Shown here piece by piece: positions 32,345 through 35,602 of a DNA stretch of 35,602 nt. Under the pieces are notes generated by a model. It was not told where the DNA came from and searched no databases. It saw only the letters and a program-made list of their open reading frames with translations. The DNA comes from CAZSNT01 sp964607765 (lineage in GTDB: Bacteria; Verrucomicrobiota; Lentisphaeria; Oligosphaerales; JABHEG01): contig CAZSNT010000109.1 of assembly GCA_964607765.1 (NCBI GenBank), positions 1 through 35,602 on the forward strand, read 5' to 3'. A program made the position numbers and the translations under genes. Positions within the stretch are counted from its first letter, which is position 1. Every line of letters starts with the position of its first letter.

Positions 32345-33838
32345 CTATAGGGTAGGGATTCGAAAAACAAAACGCGTTCCCTCATCCGGGTCACTCTCAA
32401 GGATCACAGCCCCGTTGTGGGCGTGCAGGACCTGCTGCACAATGCACAGGCCCAGCCCAGTCCCGGTCTCCTTCCCGGTGACGAACGGATCGAAGATCGC
32501 TTCGCGCTGATCGGACGGGATAAAAGAGCCCGTATTGTGGATCGACACATCGATGTAGGGCTTGCCCACGCGTCGTTCCGAACCACGCTGCCGCGTTGCG
32601 GTGACCGTGATCGTGCCGCCTTCAGGTGTGGCGTCGACTGCGTTGTTCACCACGTTGAGCAGGGCTCGGCCGAGCCAGTCCCGATGCGCATTGATCATGG
32701 GCAGATCGCCGTCGCACTCGCAGATGATCTCCCGACCTTGGGCTCGGACTTCGTAGCTCTTGAACGCCACGGTCTCCTGCACAATCTCGGTCGGCGACAC
32801 CGGCGACAGCTCACACTTCTCCAGTGAGCCGATGTCCATCAGACCCTCGAGGAATTGATTCAGGCGCTCACAGGATTTCTCGATCTGGGCGATGAACTCG
32901 AGCCGACTCACATCCTCGGGATCCGCTTCCTCCTTCAGGATTTCCACCAACCCGGCCACGGAAGCAAGCGGGTTGCGGATTTCGTGTGCCAGCCTGGCGG
33001 CCAGCGAGCCGAGGGTCAGGAAGCGCGCCGCCCGCGCCACGTTCTCGCGCAACGCGGTAATGTCGGCCAGGTTGCGAGCAACCAGGATGATGACCATCTG
33101 GCTGCCACCTTCCTCCGAGGCGAGGAAGGAGGTGCGCAGCCGCACTTGGACGACCCGGCCCTTCGGCAGCACAATCTCGCGCTGCTCCTCCTCCAGCGGC
33201 TCCATGGTCTCCAGGGATTCCCTGAGCAGGCGCACCACATACGGGTTCGAATCGCCCCGTTCGCCAGCCAGCAACTGGTCGAACGGCTGGCCAATCACTT
33301 TGTCGGACGCCACATCCAGGAGCAGCTGAGCCAGCGGGTTGATCATGCAGATGCGCCCGGACATGTCCACCGTGATGGAGGCGCCGATTCCCGTATCGTG
33401 GATAAGGCGGTTCAGCGCGTGCACCAAGTGGGTGAACTGGCCCTGCAGTTCCGAGACCTCGTGCTCTGAAGCGTAATGGGGGAGAACGTCGAACCGGCCG
33501 CGACCCGCCTGCTCGACTTCCGCCGAGAACGAGCGGAAGGAACGGCGCAGGCCGTAGACAAGCAGCAGCATAACTGCGAACGAGAAGAACGAGAATCCCA
33601 TGAGGATCAACCCGTTCGTCCGTTCAAAACCCGCGCGCAGGAACGGATCCGTGAAGATCTGGTCGTCAATCGCAGCGCGATAGCGCTGCATGAGGACCAA
33701 TCCAACCGCCAGCACCGGCAAGACGGACACAAAAGGAAAGAGAATCTGCAGGCGACTGCGTTCTTTCAGGCCGTCTTCGTCTTGTGCGGCAGGAACATCG
33801 CTCCCAGTTTCGGTGACGCTGGTGCTCGCCTCACTCAT
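32345..33838 (-). CDS. Membrane sensor histidine kinase with PAS domain
   Basis: A 497-residue inner-membrane kinase. Two transmembrane helices (about 32-50 and 76-96) enclose only some 25 periplasmic residues, so it probably does not bind a large external ligand. A HAMP-like linker (98-148) and a PAS domain (about 150-262) follow. HisKA has His285 (LAHEIRNPLASVAG), and HATPase_c has NVVNNAVDA and GTGLGLCIVQQV. This is the NtrB/AtoS/ZraS-like architecture that partners NtrC-type regulators, one of which is the next gene. Its start overlaps the stop of the TPR membrane protein by four bases (ATGA) with GGGGAG upstream. That tight coupling suggests the TPR protein is part of the same signalling unit. 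Confidence 0.93.
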   Translation of the reverse strand: MSEASTSVTETGSDVPAAQDEDGLKERSRLQILFPFVSVLPVLAVGLVLMQRYRAAIDDQIFTDPFLRAGFERTNGLILMGFSFFSFAVMLLLVYGLRRSFRSFSAEVEQAGRGRFDVLPHYASEHEVSELQGQFTHLVHALNRLIHDTGIGASITVDMSGRICMINPLAQLLLDVASDKVIGQPFDQLLAGERGDSNPYVVRLLRESLETMEPLEEEQREIVLPKGRVVQVRLRTSFLASEEGGSQMVIILVARNLADITALRENVARAARFLTLGSLAARLAHEIRNPLASVAGLVEILKEEADPEDVSRLEFIAQIEKSCERLNQFLEGLMDIGSLEKCELSPVSPTEIVQETVAFKSYEVRAQGREIICECDGDLPMINAHRDWLGRALLNVVNNAVDATPEGGTITVTATRQRGSERRVGKPYIDVSIHNTGSFIPSDQREAIFDPFVTGKETGTGLGLCIVQQVLHAHNGAVILESDPDEGTRFVFRIPTL

Positions 33839-35190
33839 CCAGACTCCCCGTACCGTGCCAGGAACCCGCGCAGTCGCGTTTCCAGCTCGGCCTCGGACTC
33901 GCCTTTCCGCCTCAGCAAGTCGCGCACACGCGCCTCATCGAACCCCTCTTCCCACTGGCGTCCCAGGAACTTGCGTACACGCTTCTCCTGTTCGACGTAG
34001 CGGCCGCGATGTCTCGCGAGGAACAGAACGTAATAGTCCGCTGCTGCAGCGAACTTCTCCTGGCGTTCGTTGAGATAGCCGAGATTGTAGTATGCCTTGC
34101 CCTCGCCGGGCCGCTTCTCGATGGCTCGTTTCAGGTACATCTCCGCCTCGCCGGAGCGCCTCAAGGCCGTCTGGGCAACGCCCATGTTGATGAGTGCTTC
34201 GTAATTGCCCGGCTCCAGTTCCAGGCTCTGAATCAGAGCCTCTGCCGCGCGCTTGTAGTTCATCTGGATCAGATAGCAGATGGCCATGTTGTTGTAGGTG
34301 CGGAAATTGTCCGGATAGGCCGCGATGGCTTTGGCGTAGGCACCGATGGCCTTGTCGTACTTGCCCTGGCGCTGGAAGATGATTCCCATGTTGTTCCAAC
34401 AGCCGGGATGCCCTACGTGCTTGGACAAGTGCCGCTCGTAGTAGTCCATCGCTTCTTCCAGTTCCCCGCCGCGCTGCAGTTGCACGCCGCGGTCAAAGTC
34501 ACTGGTGAAATCGTCTGTCAGCGAACCCGTGCCCTCGTACTCCGGCGTCGTCGGCGGGTAAGGGACAGTGGTACCGTCACCGGTTCGGCGGGCAAACGCG
34601 CCGGCCGGTCCCCTGGCCGTGAGGGACACCGTCAGCGGATCCTCTTCGTCGTCCGACATCTCGGTCCGTGTGACCTGCGGCGTGCTCGTAGTGGCCGTGA
34701 CCGCGACCTCGGTCACGGGCTCTGAAGACGACGTCACCACCTCCACCACGGACGTGATGAACCCGCCTTGGGGTTCTGCGTCGGTCGTTGACACTTGGGT
34801 TGTGGTTCCCTGGGCAGTGTCGGGCTCCACCACTCTGATCTGCACCACTTCCCCGGCGGCATCACGCTCCACGTCCGACTCGGGCTTCGGAGCCGGCTGT
34901 ACGCGTGGCTGTTGCGGCGGCGTCTGCCTCACAGGATCACGGCGCACCGGTGTAACTGTGGGGGACTGTCCGAGTTTCGACAGCCACCACGGGAGGGCGA
35001 CCGCAGCCACCATCACGACCGCAATCACGATCAGCAGCCCCACGCAGAGACGTCGGACCGTCAGGCCCATTCCGGCCGGGGCTCGTGACGTCGGCGGCGC
35101 CGTGCCGCGGTTGTCCTCGGGCGGGCGCACGACGGTCTTGGGTTTGGTTTCCTGGTCCAGCGACTGGAATTGTTCGTATCGTCTGCTCAT
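33835..35190 (-). CDS. Single-pass membrane protein with TPR domain
   Basis: A 451-residue protein. A short cytoplasmic N-terminus is followed by one transmembrane helix (about 47-70), a long Pro/Thr/Val-rich linker (about 75-228), and four to five tetratricopeptide repeats (about 229-395; for example GCWNNMGIIFQRQGKYDKAI at 263-282). The charged C-terminal tail is rich in Arg and Glu. The topology places the TPR domain in the periplasm. The ATG at 35190 overlaps the stop of the SPOR-domain gene by four bases; an upstream in-frame start would overlap that gene by 80 bases and is rejected. SPOR plus TPR upstream of a kinase points to monitoring of cell-envelope or division-site assembly (inference). 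Confidence 0.87.
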   Translation of the reverse strand: MSRRYEQFQSLDQETKPKTVVRPPEDNRGTAPPTSRAPAGMGLTVRRLCVGLLIVIAVVMVAAVALPWWLSKLGQSPTVTPVRRDPVRQTPPQQPRVQPAPKPESDVERDAAGEVVQIRVVEPDTAQGTTTQVSTTDAEPQGGFITSVVEVVTSSSEPVTEVAVTATTSTPQVTRTEMSDDEEDPLTVSLTARGPAGAFARRTGDGTTVPYPPTTPEYEGTGSLTDDFTSDFDRGVQLQRGGELEEAMDYYERHLSKHVGHPGCWNNMGIIFQRQGKYDKAIGAYAKAIAAYPDNFRTYNNMAICYLIQMNYKRAAEALIQSLELEPGNYEALINMGVAQTALRRSGEAEMYLKRAIEKRPGEGKAYYNLGYLNERQEKFAAAADYYVLFLARHRGRYVEQEKRVRKFLGRQWEEGFDEARVRDLLRRKGESEAELETRLRGFLARYGESG

Positions 35191-35522
35191 TTGAGTGCCT
35201 CTATACGCTGTTGCAGGACGGTTCCGTCCGCCACCTGGGCTTCCGCGCCGAGTTCCTGCAGGACTTTGCACGCGAAGTCGGCATCCTTGTTGCTCGGGAA
35301 ACCGCCGACCACCGCCAGATAGGAGTTCTGATCCCCTTTGCGTACGGTCAGCACCAGCCCGCGGTACGAGCCGCGTGCCGTTGACCGGCCCAGGTCCTCA
35401 ATGGCCTGACGGACCTTCTCCTCGGCGACCTTCCGGCTCCCGTACTCACCAACCTGCACGTTCCACTTGTCGAGCGTCGGAGTCTGTGGCGTGATCTGCG
35501 GGGGGGGAGGCGGGACAGGCAC
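35187..35522 (-). CDS. SPOR-domain protein, N-terminus missing or broken
   Basis: Residues about 18-105 form a SPOR domain (KWNVQVGEYGSRKVAEEKVR, then SYLAVVGGF and DADFACKVLQELGAEAQV). SPOR domains bind denuded peptidoglycan glycans at division sites. They are normally tethered by a transmembrane helix and a Pro-rich linker. Here only the end of a Pro-rich linker precedes the domain, and an in-frame TAG at 35549-35547 closes the frame, so no anchor is visible. The true start may lie beyond the window, joined through a frameshift near the run of eight G at 35500-35507 or in the last 50 bases. The GTG at 35522 is only the first possible start. The stop overlaps the TPR gene by four bases. Confidence 0.7.
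   Translation of the reverse strand: MPVPPPPPQITPQTPTLDKWNVQVGEYGSRKVAEEKVRQAIEDLGRSTARGSYRGLVLTVRKGDQNSYLAVVGGFPSNKDADFACKVLQELGAEAQVADGTVLQQRIEALK
35500..35507 (-). repeat. Run of eight G (C on the coding strand) in the SPOR gene linker
   Basis: Eight G on the plus strand encode prolines in the linker before the SPOR domain. A one-base error or slippage here would shift the frame, and the frame is indeed closed 40 bases upstream. It is the simplest place to look for the cause of the missing N-terminus. Confidence 0.6.
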
Positions 35523-35602
35523 GGGCGCCGGCGCGGGGCCGCGCAGCTATGGGGAGAGAAGAGGTTGTGTGACGGCGTGGGAGGTCGCGTGAGGTCGAGC
35601 GA

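Noticed and set aside
30756..32510. Long reading frame antisense to the NtrC-type regulator
   Set aside because: A shadow of the well-supported AAA+ regulator and flanking genes; no domain is recognised.
33244..33253. tRNA T-loop-like GGTTCGAATC
   Set aside because: It lies inside the PAS region of the histidine kinase, and no acceptor stem, anticodon arm or CCA is found around it.

Overview
The window is GC-rich, densely coding bacterial DNA, apparently from a Gram-negative, two-membrane anaerobe. An outer-membrane beta-barrel protein and a type II secretion/type IV pilus ATPase point to two membranes. A complete class III (oxygen-sensitive) ribonucleotide reductase operon points to anaerobic growth. 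The mix of many two-component proteins, an EF-hand protein and odd domain fusions would fit a Kiritimatiellota/PVC or deltaproteobacterial-type lineage, but no marker here settles the phylum. I found no rRNA, tRNA, CRISPR array, insertion sequence or phage gene.

Layout. 168-2480 (+): a GspE/PilB-type ATPase with an N-terminal GAF domain. 2492-5992 (-): a small membrane-anchored protein, a CstA-type transporter and a PRPP-synthetase-like protein, probably one operon, behind a good promoter whose -10 lies in a palindrome. 6174-7367 (-): an exported EF-hand protein. 7704-9903 (+): a PAS histidine kinase overlapping its response regulator, which ends in a four-cysteine module. 9940-11778 (-): mnmG. 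11958-15799 (+): glutamine-dependent NAD synthetase, then a GT39-like membrane glycosyltransferase whose N-terminal codons contain a run of 14 C.

16099-22786 (+) is the most unusual part, a compact seven-gene operon. It holds a small four-cysteine protein, a PqqD-like (RiPP recognition element type) protein, an ATP-grasp ligase, and a PLP-dependent decarboxylase of the DapDC/ODC fold. That decarboxylase starts with a leader-peptide-like tag containing a YxxPxI motif. Then come a urea-transporter/M23-peptidase fusion, an outer-membrane barrel and a TPR protein. Together they look like a pathway that makes or modifies a small amine/amino-acid product or a tagged protein and links it to the envelope. 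The function is inference; I know of no described pathway with this composition.

22887-23987 (-): a solitary MalK/UgpC-type ABC ATPase with its own promoter. 24082-28000 (-): nrdD, a glutaredoxin-like gene and nrdG. The upstream region has two NrdR-box-like sites 32 bp apart (centre to centre) around a TTGACA/TATAGT promoter. 28415-29533 (+): an isopropylmalate-dehydrogenase-family gene. 29665 to the right edge (-): a signalling cluster of SPOR-domain protein (incomplete N-terminus), TPR membrane protein, membrane histidine kinase, NtrC-type regulator and a receiver-kinase hybrid. The first three are joined by 4-base stop/start overlaps.
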